Source: Neoarius graeffei
Taxonomy: Eukaryota > Chordata > Actinopteri > Siluriformes > Ariidae
Direction: 5' to 3'
Length of the DNA stretch: 64,000 nucleotides
NCBI RefSeq assembly: GCF_027579695.1
Contig: NC_083572.1
Coordinates: 12,000,915-12,064,914, forward strand
The notes beneath the pieces are model-generated. The model was not told the origin of the DNA. It saw only the letters and a list, made by a program, of their open reading frames with translations, and made no database searches. Shown piece by piece: positions 36,871 through 48,900 of this stretch (positions within the stretch are counted from its first letter, which is position 1; each line of letters begins with the position of its first letter). A program made the position numbers and the translations under genes.

Positions 36871-36980
36871 AGCTGAGGTCTCATGGTACTGAAGACCTTG
36901 TTCCTGTGCCCACTCCTGTGCCACGGACGTCTCCACCTCTCTCCTCGATGCCAGGTCTGACTTATTCCCCACCAACACAC
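36871..36980 (-). CDS. ift27: IFT27, coding exon with G4 and G5 motifs
   Basis: The - strand acceptor 'ttaaag' leads into two bases completing a split Gly. Then VLVGNKSDLASRREVETSVA and QEWAQEQGLQYHETSA follow, with donor gtgagt at 36865-36870. NKSD is the G4 guanine-specificity motif and ETSA the G5 motif. The entry phase 1 and exit phase 0 fit the neighbouring exons exactly. Family similarity to IFT27 (GVLVGNKTDL...) is strong. Confidence 0.95.
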
Positions 36981-36984
36981 CTTT

Positions 36985-37610
36985 AACACACGGACACTGT
37001 AACCGTCAGTTCAGACGGCGGCGCTGGAGGCTTCGTCTAACGCCAACCCAGCTTCAGGCAACCTTTTGCTTTTTTCTTTTCCGTTCTTTGTGTTATCGAC
37101 TTTTTGATCATTTTGCCTGTTAGTGAGCCACTTTAAACATTTTACACTGATAAAAAAAAAAAAAAAAAAGATTTTGTGGAGCTGATCAGAGAATAATTAT
37201 CTCCTTATTTGCTGAATGTCCAGGGTATGCAGGAATCTCACTCGGCAAATCAGATTTAACAACAGACAACACATGAGGAGGAGGTCTGAAGGGTGATCAG
37301 GCTTTTTCGATTGCAGATTATTAAATATCGGCACCCCCACAATCGACATTTTTAAATCCAATTTTAAAAAAAAAGCATTTATTTCCCCAATAAACGTCTA
37401 CAGAATCAACTCTTTCTGCCTTGCAGTTTTGATTCTTACTGCTTTTTGTTAAAATTAATAATTGCATTATTATTTATATTCCAGAAACCATTTTATGCCT
37501 ATGGTTTAAAAGCAGTTAAATAACCAAGAGTGTACATCCTGGAAGACGCTATAATGCGATGTGGAATAAATTTTGTAATTAAAAGTACATTTTAATTAAA
37601 TAAAAACACA
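36985..37610. other. ift27 intron, nothing recognised
   Basis: Unique-looking intronic sequence with A-runs (one of 18 A near 37151); no gene. Confidence 0.5.
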
Positions 37611-37616
37611 AAGCAG

Positions 37617-37977
37617 GGCGGCACGGTGGTGTAGTGGTTAGCGCTGTCGCCTCACAGCAAGAAGGTCCGGGTTTGAGCCCCGTGGCCGGTGAGGGCCTTT
37701 CTGTGTGGAGTTTGCATGTTCTCCCCGTGTCCGCGTGGGTTTCCTCCGGGTGCTCCGGTTTCCCCCACAGTCCAAAGACATGCAGGTTAGGTTAACTGGT
37801 GACTCTAAATTGACCGTAGGTGTGAATGTGAGTGTGAATGGTTGTCTGTGTCTATGTGTCAGCCCTGTGATGACCTGGCGACTTGTCCAGGGTGTACCCC
37901 GCCTTTCGCCCGTAGTCAGCTGGGATAGGCTCCAGCTTGCCTGCGACCCTGTAGAACAGGATAAAGCGGCGAGAGGT
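37617..37977 (+). mobile_element. tRNA-headed SINE, copy 9
   Basis: Near-consensus head and body. Instead of the GAGAT tail it ends in a (GGAT)n tract (37981-37997). No clear target duplication was found. Confidence 0.9.
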
Positions 37978-38074
37978 AATGGATGGATGGATGGAGGCTG
38001 TAGCTCATACTAGCCACTGTTGTTGTGTGCGAGTTAGAATTCCGATCAATCCTGTCAGAGGAGGAGCGATTTTT

Positions 38075-38470
38075 GTGAAATTGCATATAACCCCTGTGCA
38101 GCCTCATATGGCAGGTGGCGCCACCTGGTGAACAATTCTTGTTGGAATATGTCTTTAGAGTCTTCTGGGTGAGTTTCAGCGAAAACATCTTCGCAGTTTA
38201 TTCTGACGAGTCATCCAAAAATTTCAGACGCCCATAAAATTGTAAATATGACAAATGGCGCCACCGTTTTGACGACTTTTTGGCACGTGACCACTGTGTA
38301 GCCTCATCCATGGCAGGTGGCGCCACCTGGTGAACAATTCTTGTTGGAATATGTCTGGGTGAGTTTCAGTGAAAATGTCCCAGCAGTTTACGAAGAGTAG
38401 CGGTTAACGTGACGAGTCATTCAAAAATTTCAGACGGCCATTAAATTATAAAACATGAAGGTGGCGCTAC
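38075..38470. repeat. Two-copy tandem duplication (~200-bp unit)
   Basis: Both copies share 'gcagcctcat', 'ggcaggtggcgccacctggt', 'gaacaattcttgttggaata', 'gtgagtttcag' and 'aaaaatttcagacg'. Copy 1 is about 38090-38265 and copy 2 about 38290-38470. Each holds the palindrome GGTGGCGCCACC. Confidence 0.8.
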
Positions 38471-38474
38471 CATC

Positions 38475-38832
38475 TTGGGTGGCATGGTGGTGTTGTGGTT
38501 AGCACTGTCGCCTCACAGCAAGAAGGTTCTGGGTTCGAGCCCAGTTGCCGGCGAGGGCCTTTCTGTGTGGAGTTTGCATGTTCTCCCCGTGTCTGCTCCG
38601 GTTTCCCCCACAGTTCAAAGACGTGCAGTTAGGTTAAAATGGGGCGGCCTTGGGCTGAGGTGCCCTTGAGCAAGGTACCGAACCCCTGACTGCTCCCCGG
38701 GCGCTGTAGTATGGCTGCCCGCTGCTCTGGGTGCGTGCGCACGCGTGTTCACTGCTTCAGACGGCTTAAATGTGGAGGATGAATCTCACTGTGCTTGAAG
38801 TGTGCATGTGACAAATAAAGGTTTCTTCTTCT
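38475..38832 (+). mobile_element. Chimeric SINE: same head, different 3' domain
   Basis: The tRNA head (A box TGGTGTTGTGG, B box GGTTCGAGCC) and first ~150 bp match the main SINE family. From about 38640 it switches to 'cccttgagcaaggtaccgaa', 'tgctccccgggcgctgtag', 'aatctcactgtgcttgaagt', 'gacaaataaaggtttcttct', the 3' domain of another fish SINE class. It also has a ~15-bp deletion after 'ccccgtgtc'. Confidence 0.8.
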
Positions 38833-38839
38833 TATCTTG

Positions 38840-39233
38840 ACAACTTTTTTGCACACCCGCCTGGGGAACATCAGATTTCGATCAAACGCAAATCCAATCA
38901 ATCCTGTAGGAAGAGTAGTGATTTTTATAAATTGTGGCTGGATGACGACAATGGACGGTCGACGCGTGATCGCATTATGATCCTGAATCTAAACTGTTTC
39001 GCTTTGGACTGCCTCTTTGTGCTCGCTGCTGGTGGATGTTTTACTTTTTTTTTTTGCTTGAGCATGTGGGTGGAGCCTGTGTATTTGTATTTGAAGAAGC
39101 AAACGATTTGATACGCTCCTAAAAAATTAACATGACATGAACGGCATTCTGTTTCAGGGTAGTATGATGCCGTCTGAGGTGAAGCGGAGTTACTTTAACC
39201 ACCACGAAGCTGATCATTTTCCTTTACCGTCTT
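38840..39233. other. ift27 intron, nothing recognised
   Basis: No gene or repeat identified. Confidence 0.4.
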
Positions 39234-39451
39234 ACACCACAGTAGCCTAGTAAACTAGACCCACCCGCCTAGCGGCCAAAAATATTTTTGCCTACGAGTG
39301 GGTCTAGCCTCGCACCATATCAACAAAACACCCCGGGCATCAAATCGTGCCCGCCAATCACAACGCAAGGTTTTTGTTTGGATTCTTTAGGCGGGCTTTT
39401 GCAGGAGTGACGACAAAGCTGCACGACGCTGGAGAAAGCACAACAGGAAAG

Positions 39452-39697
39452 ATGGCTACGGCTAGTGAACAGCGCTAGTTTGACTCCGCTTTGGAATCAG
39501 TTTTAGAAGAATTAGACTTGGAGTTTTCGTTGAAACATGAGCAGGAAGAGGCTCTCCGCTCATTCCTTTTCAAGAAGGACGTTTTCGCTGTTTTGCCGAC
39601 CGGCTATGGCAAAAGTCTGATCTACCAGCTGGCTCCGCTCGTAGCCAAAAGGATGGGGCTAGTTTGTGCAGTACGAAGAATTAATAAACAGCTTTGA
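39452..39697 (+). pseudogene. RecQ-like helicase N-terminal fragment
   Basis: ATG at 39452 reads MATASEQR and then an in-frame TAG (39476-39478). The same frame continues with SVLEELDLEFSLKHEQEEAL, RSFLFKKDVFAVLPTGYGKS and LIYQLAPLVAKRMG. These give the aromatic/Gln-type motif 0 (LK..QE.A) and Walker A (PTGYGKS) of RecQ/DEAD-like helicases. It breaks off after ~70 residues without helicase motifs Ia-VI. A host RecQ gene is excluded by the element-like ends around it. Confidence 0.75.
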
Positions 39698-39849
39698 AAC
39701 ATTACTTTTTGATTGTTTCTTATTTTCCCGTTATTTTAAATTTAAGGGAAATTATTTCACCAAACACCACTAAATAAAACCTCTCAAAAACAGTTTAAGC
39801 AAACCCTTGAAAAACACTTGAAAAAAAAAAAAAGAGTGTATGTTAAGTA

Positions 39850-41444
39850 CAGTGGGGCAAAAAAGTATTTAGTCAGTCACCAATTGTGCAAGTTCTCCCA
39901 CTTAAAAAGATGAGAGAGGCCTGTAATTTTCATCATAGGTACACTTCAACTATGAGAGACAGAATGGGGGAAAGAATCCAGGAAATCACATTGTAGGATT
40001 TTTAATGAATTAATTGGTAAATTCCTCAGTAAAATAAGTATTTGGTCACCTACAAACAAGCAAGATTTCTGGCTCTCACAGACCTGTAACAACTTCTTTA
40101 AGAGGCTCCTCTGTCCTCCACTCATTACCTGTATTAATGGCACCTGTTTGAACTCGTTATCAGTATAAAAGACACCTGTCCACAACCTCAAACAGTCACA
40201 CTCCAAACTCCACTATGGCCAAGACCAAAGAGCTGCCAAAGGACACCAGAAACAAAATTGTAGACCTGCACCAGGCTGGGAAGACTGAATCTGCAATAGG
40301 TAAGCAGCTTGGTGTGAAGAAATCAACTGTGGGAGCAATTATTAGAAAATGGAAGACATACAAGACCACTGATAATCTCCCTCGATCTGGGGCTCCACGC
40401 AAGATCTCACCCCGTGGGGTCAAAATGATCACAAGAACGGTGAGCAAAAATCCCAGAACCACACGGGGGACCTAGTGAATGACCTGCAGAGAGCTGGGAC
40501 CAAAGTAACAAAGGCTACCATCAGTAACACACTACGCCGCCAGGGACTCAAATCCTGCAGTGCCAGACGTACTTAAGCCAGTACATGTCCAGGCCCGTCT
40601 GAAGTTCGCTAGAGAGCATTTGGATGATCCAGACGAGGATTGTGAGAATGTCATATGGTCAGATGAAACCAAAATAGAACTTTTTGGTAAAAACTCAACT
40701 TGTCGTGTTTGGAGGAGAAAGAATGCCGAGTTGCATCCAAAGAACACCATACCTACTGTGTAGCATGGGGGTGGAAACATCATGCTTTGGGGCTGTTTTT
40801 CTGCAAAGGGACCAGGACGACTGATCCGTGTAAAGGAAAGAATGAATGGGGCCATGTATCGTGAGATTGAGTGAAAACCTCCTTCCATCAGCAAGGGCAT
40901 TGAAGATGAAACATGGCTGGGTCTTTCAGCATGACAATGATCCCAAACACACCGCCCGGGCAACGAAGGAGTGGCTTCGTAAGAAGCATTTCAAGGTCCT
41001 GGAGTGGCCTAGCCAGTCTCCAGATCTCAACCCCATAGAAAATCTTTGGAGGGAGTTGAAAGTCCGTGTTGCCCAGCGACAGCCCCAAAACATCACTGCT
41101 CTAGAGGAGATCTGCATGGAGGAATGGGCCAAAATACCAGCAACAGTGTGTGAAAACCTTGTGAAGACTTACAGAAAACGTTTGACCTCTGTCATTGCCA
41201 ACAAAGGGTATATAACAAAGTATTGAGATGAACTTTTGTTATTGACCAAATACTTATTTTCCACCATAATTTGCAAATAAATTCTTTAAAAATCAGACAA
41301 TGTGATTTTCTGGATTTTTTTTTTCCTCATTCTGTCTCTCATAGTTGAAGTGTACCTATGATGAAAATTACAGGCCTCTCTCATCTTTTTAAGTGGGAGA
41401 ACTTGCACAATTGGTGACTGACTAAATACTTTTTTGCCCCACTG
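39850..41444 (+). mobile_element. Tc1-like transposon, full length, second family
   Basis: The ends CAGTGGGGCAAAAAAGTATT and their exact complement are flanked by TA at 39848-39849 and 41445-41446. The inverted repeats run ~120 bp with few differences, so the insertion is fairly young. It is nested in the 39243-41735 element. Confidence 0.95.
40215..41226 (+). pseudogene. Tc1 transposase, frameshifted and with a nonsense codon
   Basis: The start [20 protein letters not shown], with [23 protein letters not shown], is open to 40475. A frameshift follows, then 40560-40763 contains VIWSDETKIELFG with the first catalytic Asp and ends at TAG (AAG>TAG, 40761-40763) in the block normally reading VKHGGG. 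After another shift the last block (40846-41226) holds [11 protein letters not shown] (second Asp), [11 protein letters not shown] (Glu) and the C-terminus YITKY. The triad is intact but the gene is dead. Confidence 0.92.
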
Positions 41445-42029
41445 TATGTGGTACAGACTCCAAACTTGTGGTCATTATCTCCAAACTTCTTAATATCTAG
41501 AACCTGTTTATTAATTAATACGCATTTTGAAAAATTATTTATTTCAAGGTCTCCCCCACTGCTTTCTGTCGCTCTGACTACGTCACAGTCACTGTTGCGC
41601 TGATTGGTCAGAGCGTTGGCCTATACGCACAGAGACAGTTTGAAAGACAGCGGGTTGTTCCTACCCACACCCGTCGAAAATGTCTACGACCGAGACCAGA
41701 CTAAATATTCACATTTAGTCTGGCTTGCCAGGCTAACACCACAGTCATTTGCCAGTGATTTTTTTTTTTTTTAATTTAATTTTCGAATGTCATGCCAGAC
41801 TGTAGCTATTGAAATTACTAAGATCTTTGAGACACTTTTGATTGCATTATGCCACTATTATACCCTGTGGAGTCAGCACAAATACTCTATATTGTATAAT
41901 TAAATTAAGTTATGAAAATTTAATGCCCTTTTTAAAGGAATTGAACAGCGTTCGTGTGTACTTCTATAGGACTCATGGAAAGGGCATGAAAGAAGTGTGT
42001 GTGTGTGTCTCAGGAGAGTTTTCTCTCAC

Positions 42030-42147
42030 CCGGTAACTGCAGTCCGTTGCTGCGAGCTCGGACTCTCTCCAGCCAGCGGCCGCAACTGTTGAACGAGTCC
42101 AGGCTGCTGATCTCAAACACCAGACACACGACTGATGGCTGCCCCCA
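42030..42147 (-). CDS. ift27: IFT27, central coding exon
   Basis: The - strand acceptor 'gcgtag' opens WGQPSVVCLVFEISSLDSFN then SCGRWLERVRARSNGLQLP and one base of a split Gly; donor gtgaga. It matches IFT27 (family pattern W..P.VLCLVYDV...ESF..C..WLE..R). The 118-bp length gives phase 0 in and phase 1 out, exactly fitting the flanking exons. The acceptor is TAG; the alternative CAG nine bases inside the exon would lose W-G-Q and is less likely. Confidence 0.94.
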
Positions 42148-42909
42148 CTACGCAAGAAAACATTTACACACACGGCCTATAAATACAGACAGCACCAGTC
42201 TCACTGACAGACAAACAAACACACACACATTCAGCAAATACATACAGGAGCTCAATTAGCCCAGTGGAGCAGAGAGAGTAAAGCTCTTAATGAATACAGC
42301 TAGGGAATTTATTCTGGCGTGGGAAAAGGCTCTGCTCCCACCAACCCTCTGCTAGACTCCAATTTCTCAGTGTTGCTTAAATTAGTGGTTCTAGCGCGAG
42401 TGTTTCTGTAGACCCAAAGCCCTGCGCAATTTGCTGTTTCCCCGGCTCTAACGCAGCAGCTAATTACTGACCCGGAGTTTCCGGAGTTTAAATCAGGTGC
42501 ACTGGTGCAGACAGAACATGAAACTGCTGCTGCACAGGACAGCAATCAGTGTTTCAGACACATCACACCCACACCGCGTTCAAACTCGCCACCGTTTCTT
42601 TCTTAGGCAAGTGCATGACACAGACGTACGTTTCAGGGAAAAGTGACACTCGTCAGAGGGACGTGCGGCGTTCGAATGAAGATTTTCTCCATTTTATGCA
42701 GATTAGTCATGACGCAGCAAAGGAAATAATCCAGATCATTCACTCAAGAGAAGGATGGAAGCAGAGAGAGAGAATCATAATGCCATAAAGCATATCATAA
42801 ATCAAATTCATTTAACAGTGCTTATAAAAAAATACTGCACTGATAATTATCTTTCTGATTTAAAAAAAAAAAACAATTTTGGAGGAGACAAAAAAAAAAA
42901 AAGTATTAC

Positions 42910-42969
42910 CATTTTTTCACATGTCTCTACAAATGTCTCCCGCCCTGCAGAGTCAAAGATAAACAGCTC
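42910..42969 (-). CDS. ift27: IFT27, coding exon with G3 motif
   Basis: The - strand acceptor 'ctctcag' leads to ELFIFDSAGRETFVETCEKM (20 codons, phase 0 both sides); the donor is gtaata, a weaker site. DSAG is the DxxG G3 motif that contacts the gamma phosphate and magnesium. It has Ser-Ala where typical Rabs have TAG, as known for IFT27. Confidence 0.93.
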
Positions 42970-42997
42970 CTGAGAGGGGAAAAACAGGAACAAAACA

Positions 42998-45900
42998 AGT
43001 GAATGAATTAATGTGGAAGTTTATTAACTGAGTGAGTGAGGGAGGGAGTGAATTAAATGAGTGAGTGAGTGAAGGAGGGAGGGAGGGAATTAAATGAGTG
43101 AATGAGTGAGCGTGGACATTAAATGAGTAAGTGTGGAAGTTAAATGAGTGAGCGAGCAAGTGAGTGAGCGTGGAAGTTAAATGAGTGAGTGAGTGAGTGA
43201 GTGAGTGAGCGAGCTAAATGAGTGAGTGAGGGAATTTAAAAGCTAAATAACTGAGTGAGCGAGTGAGTGAGGAAGTTAAATAACTAAGTGTGGAAGTTAA
43301 ATGAGTGAGTGAGTGAATTTAAAAGCTAAATCCTTGAGTGAGTGAGTGAGTGAGTGAGTGAGTGAGTGAGTGAGTGAGTGAGTGAGAGAGAGAGAGTGGA
43401 AGTTAAATGAGTGAGCGTGAATTTGGAAGTTAAATAACTGAGTGAGTGAGTGAGTGAGTGAGTGAGTGAGCGAGCGAGCAAGCGAATTAAATGAGTGAGG
43501 GAATTTAAAAGCTAAATCCTTGAGTGAGTCAGTGAGTGAGTGAGTGAGTGAGTGAGTGAGAGTGGAAGTTAAATGAGTGAGCGTGAATTTGGAAGTTAAA
43601 TAACTGAGTGAGTGAGTGAGTGAGTGAGTGAGTGAGTGAGTGAGTGAGCGAGCGAATTAAATGAGTGAGGGAATTTAAAAGCTAAATCCTTGAGTGAGTC
43701 AGTGAGTGAGTGAGTGCGTGAGTGAGTGAGAGTGGAAGTTAAATGAGTGAGCGTGAATTTGGAAGTTAAATAACTGAGTGAGTGAGTGAGTGAGTGAGTG
43801 AGTGAGTGAGCGAGCGAATTAAATGAGTGAGGGAATTTAAAAGCTAAATCCTTGAGTGAGTGAGTGAGTGAGTGAGTGAGTTAAATGAGTGAGGGAATTT
43901 AAAAGCTAAATAACCGAGTGAGCGAGTGAGTGAGGAAGTTAAATGAGTGAGCAAATGAGTGAGTGAATTAAATAACTGAGTGAGCGAGCGTAGAAGTTAA
44001 ATAACTAAGTGTGGAAGTTCGATGAGTGAGTGAGTGAGTGAATTTAAAAGCTAAATCCTTGAGTGAGTGAGTGAGTGAGTGAGTGAGTGAGTGAGAGAGA
44101 GTGGAAGTTAAATGAGTGAGCGTGAATTTGGAAGTTAAATAACTGAGTAAGTGAGTGAGTGAGTGAGTGTGGAAGTTAAATAACTGAGTGAGTGAGTGAG
44201 TGAGTGAGTGAATTTAAAAGCTAAATAACTGAGTGAGCGAGTGAGTGAGCGAGTGAGGGAGGGAGCAAGCGAGCAAATTAAATGAGTGAGTGAGGGAAAT
44301 TAAAAGCTAAATCCGTGAATGAGTGAGTGAGTGAGTGAGTGAGTGAGTAAGTTAAATAACTGAGTGAGTGAGTGAGTGAGTGAGTGAGTGAGTGAGGGAG
44401 CGAGCAAGCGAATTAAATGAGTGAGTGAGGGAATTTAAAAGCTAAATCCGTGAGTGAGTGAGTAAGTTAAATGAGTGAGTGAGGGAATTTAAAAGCTAAA
44501 TAACTGAGGGAGGGAGGGAGGGAGCGAATTAAATGAGTGAGTGAGGGAATTTAAAAGCTAAATAACTGAGGGAGGGAGGGAGGGAGCGAATTAAATGAGT
44601 GAGTGAGGGAATTTAAAAGCTAAATAACTGAGTGAGTGAGTTAAATAACTAAGTGTGGAAGTTAAATGAGTGAGCAAATGAGTGAGTGAATTAAATGAGT
44701 GAGTGAGCGAGCGTAGAAGTTAAATAACTAAGTGTGGAAGTTAAATGAGTGAGTGAGTGAATTTAAAAGCTAAATCCTTGAGTGAGTGAGTGAGTGAGTG
44801 AGTGAGTGAGTGAGAGTGGAAGTTAAATGAGTGAGCGTGAATTTGGAAGTTAAATAACTGAGTAAGTGAGTGAGTGAGTGAGTGAGTGAGTGAGTGAGAG
44901 TGGAAGTTAAATAACTGAGTGAGTGAGTGAGTGAGTGAGTGAGTGAATTTAAAAGCTAAATAACTGAGTGAGCGAGTGAGTGAGCGAGTGAGGGAGGGAG
45001 GGAGCAAGCGAGCAAATTAAATGAGTGAGTGAGGGAAATTAAAAGCTAAATCCGTGAATGAGTGAGTGAGTGAGTGAGTGAGTTAAATAACTGAGTGAGT
45101 GAGTGAGTGAGTGAGTGAGTGAGCGAGCAAGCGAATTAAATGAGTGAGTGAGGGAATTTAAAAGCTAAATCCGTGAGTGAGTAAGTTAAATGAGTGAGTG
45201 AGGGAATTTAAAAGCTAAATAACTGAGTGAGTGAGTGAGTGAGGGAGGGAGGGAGGGAGCGAATTAAATGAGTGAGTGAGGGAATTTAAAAGCTAAATAA
45301 CTGAGTGAGTGAGTTAAATAACTAAGTGTGGAAGTTAAATGAGTGAGCAAATGAGTGAGTGAATTAAATGAGTGAGTGAGCGAGCGTAGAAGTGTGGAAG
45401 TTAAATGAGTGAGTGAGTGAATTTAAAAGCTAAATCCTTGAGTGAGTGAGTGAGTGAGTGAGTGAGTGAGTGAGTGAGTGAAAGTTAAATGAGTGAGCGT
45501 GAATTTGGAAGTTAAATAACTGAGTAAGTGAGTGAGTGAGTGAAAGTTAAATGAGTGAGCGTGAATTTGGAAGTTAAATAACTGAGTAAGTGAGTGAGTG
45601 AGTGAGAGTGGAAGTTAAATAACTGAGTGAGTGAGTGAGTGAGTGAGTGAGCGAGCGAGCGAATTAAATGAGTGAGTGAGGGAATTTAAAAGCTAAATAA
45701 CTGAGTGAGCGAGTGAGTGAGTGAGTGAGCAAGCGAGCAAATTAAATGAGTGAGTGAGGGAAATTAAAAGCTAAATCCGTGAGTGAGTGAGTGAGTGAGT
45801 GAGTGAGTAAGTTAAATAACTGAGTGAGTGAGTGAGTGAGTGAGTGAGTAAGTTAAATAACTGAGTGAGTGAGTGAGTGAGTGAGTGAGTGAGTGAGGGA

Positions 45901-48900
45901 GCGAGCAAGCGAATTAAATGAGTGAGTGAGGGAATTTAAAAGCTAAATCTGTGAGTGAGTGAGTAAGTTAAATGAGTGAGTGAGGGAATTTAAAAGCTAA
46001 ATAACTGAGTGAGTGAGTTAAATAACTAAGTGTGGAAGTTAAATGAGTGAGCAAATGAGTGAGTGAATTAAATGAGTGAGTGAGCGAGCGTAGAAGTGTG
46101 GAAGTTAAATGAGTGAGTGAGTGAATTTAAAAGCTAAATCCTTGAGTGAGTGAGTGAGTGAGTGAGTGAGTGAGTGAGTGAGTGAAAGTTAAATGAGTGA
46201 GCGTGAATTTGGAAGTTAAATAACTGAGTAAGTGAGTGAGTGAGTGAGTGAGTGAAAGTTAAATGAGTGAGCGTGAATTTGGAAGTTAAATAACTGAGTA
46301 AGTGAGTGAGTGAGTGAGTGAGTGAAAGTTAAATGAGTGAGCGTGAATTTGGAAGTTAAATAACTGAGTAAGTGAGTGAGTGAGTGAGAGTGGAAGTTAA
46401 ATAACTGAGTGAGTGAGTGAGTGAGTGAGCGAGCGAGCGAATTAAATGAGTGAGTGAGGGAATTTAAAAGCTAAATAACTGAGTGAGCGAGTGAGTGAGT
46501 GAGTGAGTGAGTGAGCAAGCGAGCAAATTAAATGAGTGAGTGAGGGAAATTAAAAGCTAAATCCGTGAGTGAGTGAGTGAGTGAGTGAGTGAGTGAGTAA
46601 GTTAAATAACTGAGTGAGTGAGTGAGTGAGTGAGTGAGTGAGTGAGTAAGTTAAATAACTGAGTGAGTGAGTGAGTGAGTGAGTGAGTGAGTGAGTGAGG
46701 GAGCGAGCAAGCGAATTAAATGAGTGAGTGAGGGAATTTAAAAGCTAAATCTGTGAGTGAGTGAGTAAGTTAAATGAGTGAGTGAGGGAATTTAAAAGCT
46801 AAATAACTGAGGGAGGGAGGGAGGGAGCGAATTAAATGAGTGAGTGAGGGAATTTAAAAGCTAAATAACTGAGGGAGGGAGGGAGGGAGCGAATTAAATG
46901 AGTGAGTGAGGGAATTTAAAAGCTAAATAACTGAGTGAGTGAGTTAAATAACTAAGTGTGGAAGTTAAATGAGTGAGCAAATGAGTGAGTGAATTAAATG
47001 AGTGAGTGAGCGAGCGTAGAAGTGTGGAAGTTAAATGAGTGAGTGAGTGAATTTAAAAGCTAAATCCTTGAGTGAGTGAGTGAGTGAGTGAGTGAGTGAG
47101 TGAGTGAGTGTGGAAGTTAAATGAGTGAGCGTGAATTTGGAAGTTAAATAACTGAGTAAGTGAGTGAGTGCGTGAGTGAGTGAGTGAGAGTGGAAGTTAA
47201 ATAACTGAGTGAGTGAGTGAGTGAGTGAGTGAATTTAAAAGCTAAATAACTGAGTGAGCGAGCGAGTGAGGGAGGGAGCAAGCGAGCAAATTAAATGAGT
47301 GAGTGAGAGAAATTAAAAGCTAAATCCGTGAATGAGTGAGTGAGTGAGTGAGTGAGTGAGTGAGTGAGTGAGTTAAATAACTGAGTGAGTGAGTGAGTGA
47401 GTGAGTGAGTGAGTGAGGGAGCGAGCAAGCGAATTAAATGAGTGAGTGAGGGAATTTAAAAGCTAAATCCGTGAGTGAGTGAGTAAGTTAAATGAGTGAG
47501 TGAGGGAATTTAAAAGCTAAATAATTGAGTGAGGGAGGGAGGGAGGGAGGGAGGGAGGGAGCGAATTAAATGAGTGAGTGAGGGAATTTAAAAGCTAAAT
47601 AACTGAGTGAGTGAGTTAAATAACTAAGTGTGGAAGTTAAATGAGTGAGCAAATGAGTGAGTGAATTAAATGAGTGAGTGAGCGAGCGTAGAAGTGTGGA
47701 AGTTAAATGAGTGAGTGAGTGAATTTAAAAGCTAAATCCTTGAGTGAGTGAGTGAGTGAGTGAGTGAGTGAGTGAGTGAAAGTTAAATGAGTGAGCGTGA
47801 ATTTGGAAGTTAAATAACTGAGTAAGTGAGTGAGTGAGTGAGTGAGTGAAAGTTAAATGAGTGAGCGTGAATTTGGAAGTTAAATAACTGAGTAAGTGAG
47901 TGAGTGAGTGAGAGTGGAAGTTAAATAACTGAGTGAGTGAGTGAGTGAGTGAGTGAGTGAGCGAATTAAATGAGTGAGTGAGGGAATTTAAAAGCTAAAT
48001 AACTGAGTGAGCGAGTGAGTGAGTGAGTGAGTGAGTGAGTGAGTGAGCAAGCGAGCAAATTAAATGAGTGAGTGAGGGAAATTAAAAGCTAAATCCGTGA
48101 GTGAGTGAGTGAGTGAGTGAGTGAGTAAGTTAAATAACTGAGTGAGTGAGTGAGTGAGTAAGTTAAATAACTGAGTGAGTGAGTGAGTGAGTGAGTGAGT
48201 GAGTGAGTGAGTGAGTGAGGGAGCGAGCAAGCAAATTAAATGAGTGAGTGAGGGAATTTAAAAGCTAAATCTGTGAGTGAGTGAGTAAGTTAAATGAGTG
48301 AGTGAGGGAATTTAAAAGCTAAATAACTGAGTGAGCGAGTGAGTGAGTGAGGGAGGGAGGGAGGGAGGGAGGGAATTAAATGAGTGAGTGAGGGAATTTA
48401 AAAGCTAAATCCGTGAGTGATTGAGTGAGTTAAATGAGTGAGTGAGGGAATTTAAAAGCTAAATAACCGAGTGAGCGAGTGAGTTAAATGAGTGAGCAAA
48501 TGAGTGAGTGAATTAAATGAGTGAGTAAGCGAGCGTAGAAGTTAAATAACTAAGTGTGGAAGTTAAATGAGTGAGTGAGTGAATTTAAAAGCTTAATCCT
48601 TGAGTGAGTGAGTGAGTGAGTGAGTGAGTGAGAGTGGAAGTTAAATGAGTGAGTGAGGGAATTTAAAAGCTAAATGAGTGAGTGAGTGAGTGAGTGAGTG
48701 AGTGAGTGAGTGAGTGGGGAAGTTAAATAACTAAGTATGGAAGTTAAATGAGTGAGTGAGTGAATTTAAAAGCTAAATAACTGAGTGAGTGAGGGAGCAA
48801 GTGAGTGAGGGAGCAAGCGAGCGAGCAAGCGAATTAAATGAGTGAGTGAGGGAATTTAAAAGCTAAATCCGTGAGTGAGTGAGTTAAATGAGTGAGGGAA

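Larger units (their letters stand above)
39243..41735 (+). mobile_element. Unclassified DNA element with 9-bp target duplication
   Basis: The ends TAGCCTAGTAAACTAGACCC and the complement of TAGCCTGGCAAGCCAGACTA form short imperfect inverted repeats. The identical 9-bp flanks acaccacag lie at 39234-39242 and 41736-41744. Excluding the Tc1 inserted inside (39850-41444) the element is about 0.9 kb. It carries the start of a RecQ-like helicase frame. A 9-bp duplication is expected of Mutator-like elements, but I see no transposase to assign it. Confidence 0.7.

Noticed and set aside
39452..39697. Host RecQ-family helicase gene
   Set aside because: In-frame stop after codon 8, no exons beyond ~70 residues, and the fragment lies within an element with inverted ends and a target duplication.
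44741..45007. Leu-Thr-His-Ser repeat protein on the - strand
   Set aside because: Translation of (TGAG)n satellite; low-complexity artefact inside an ift27 intron.
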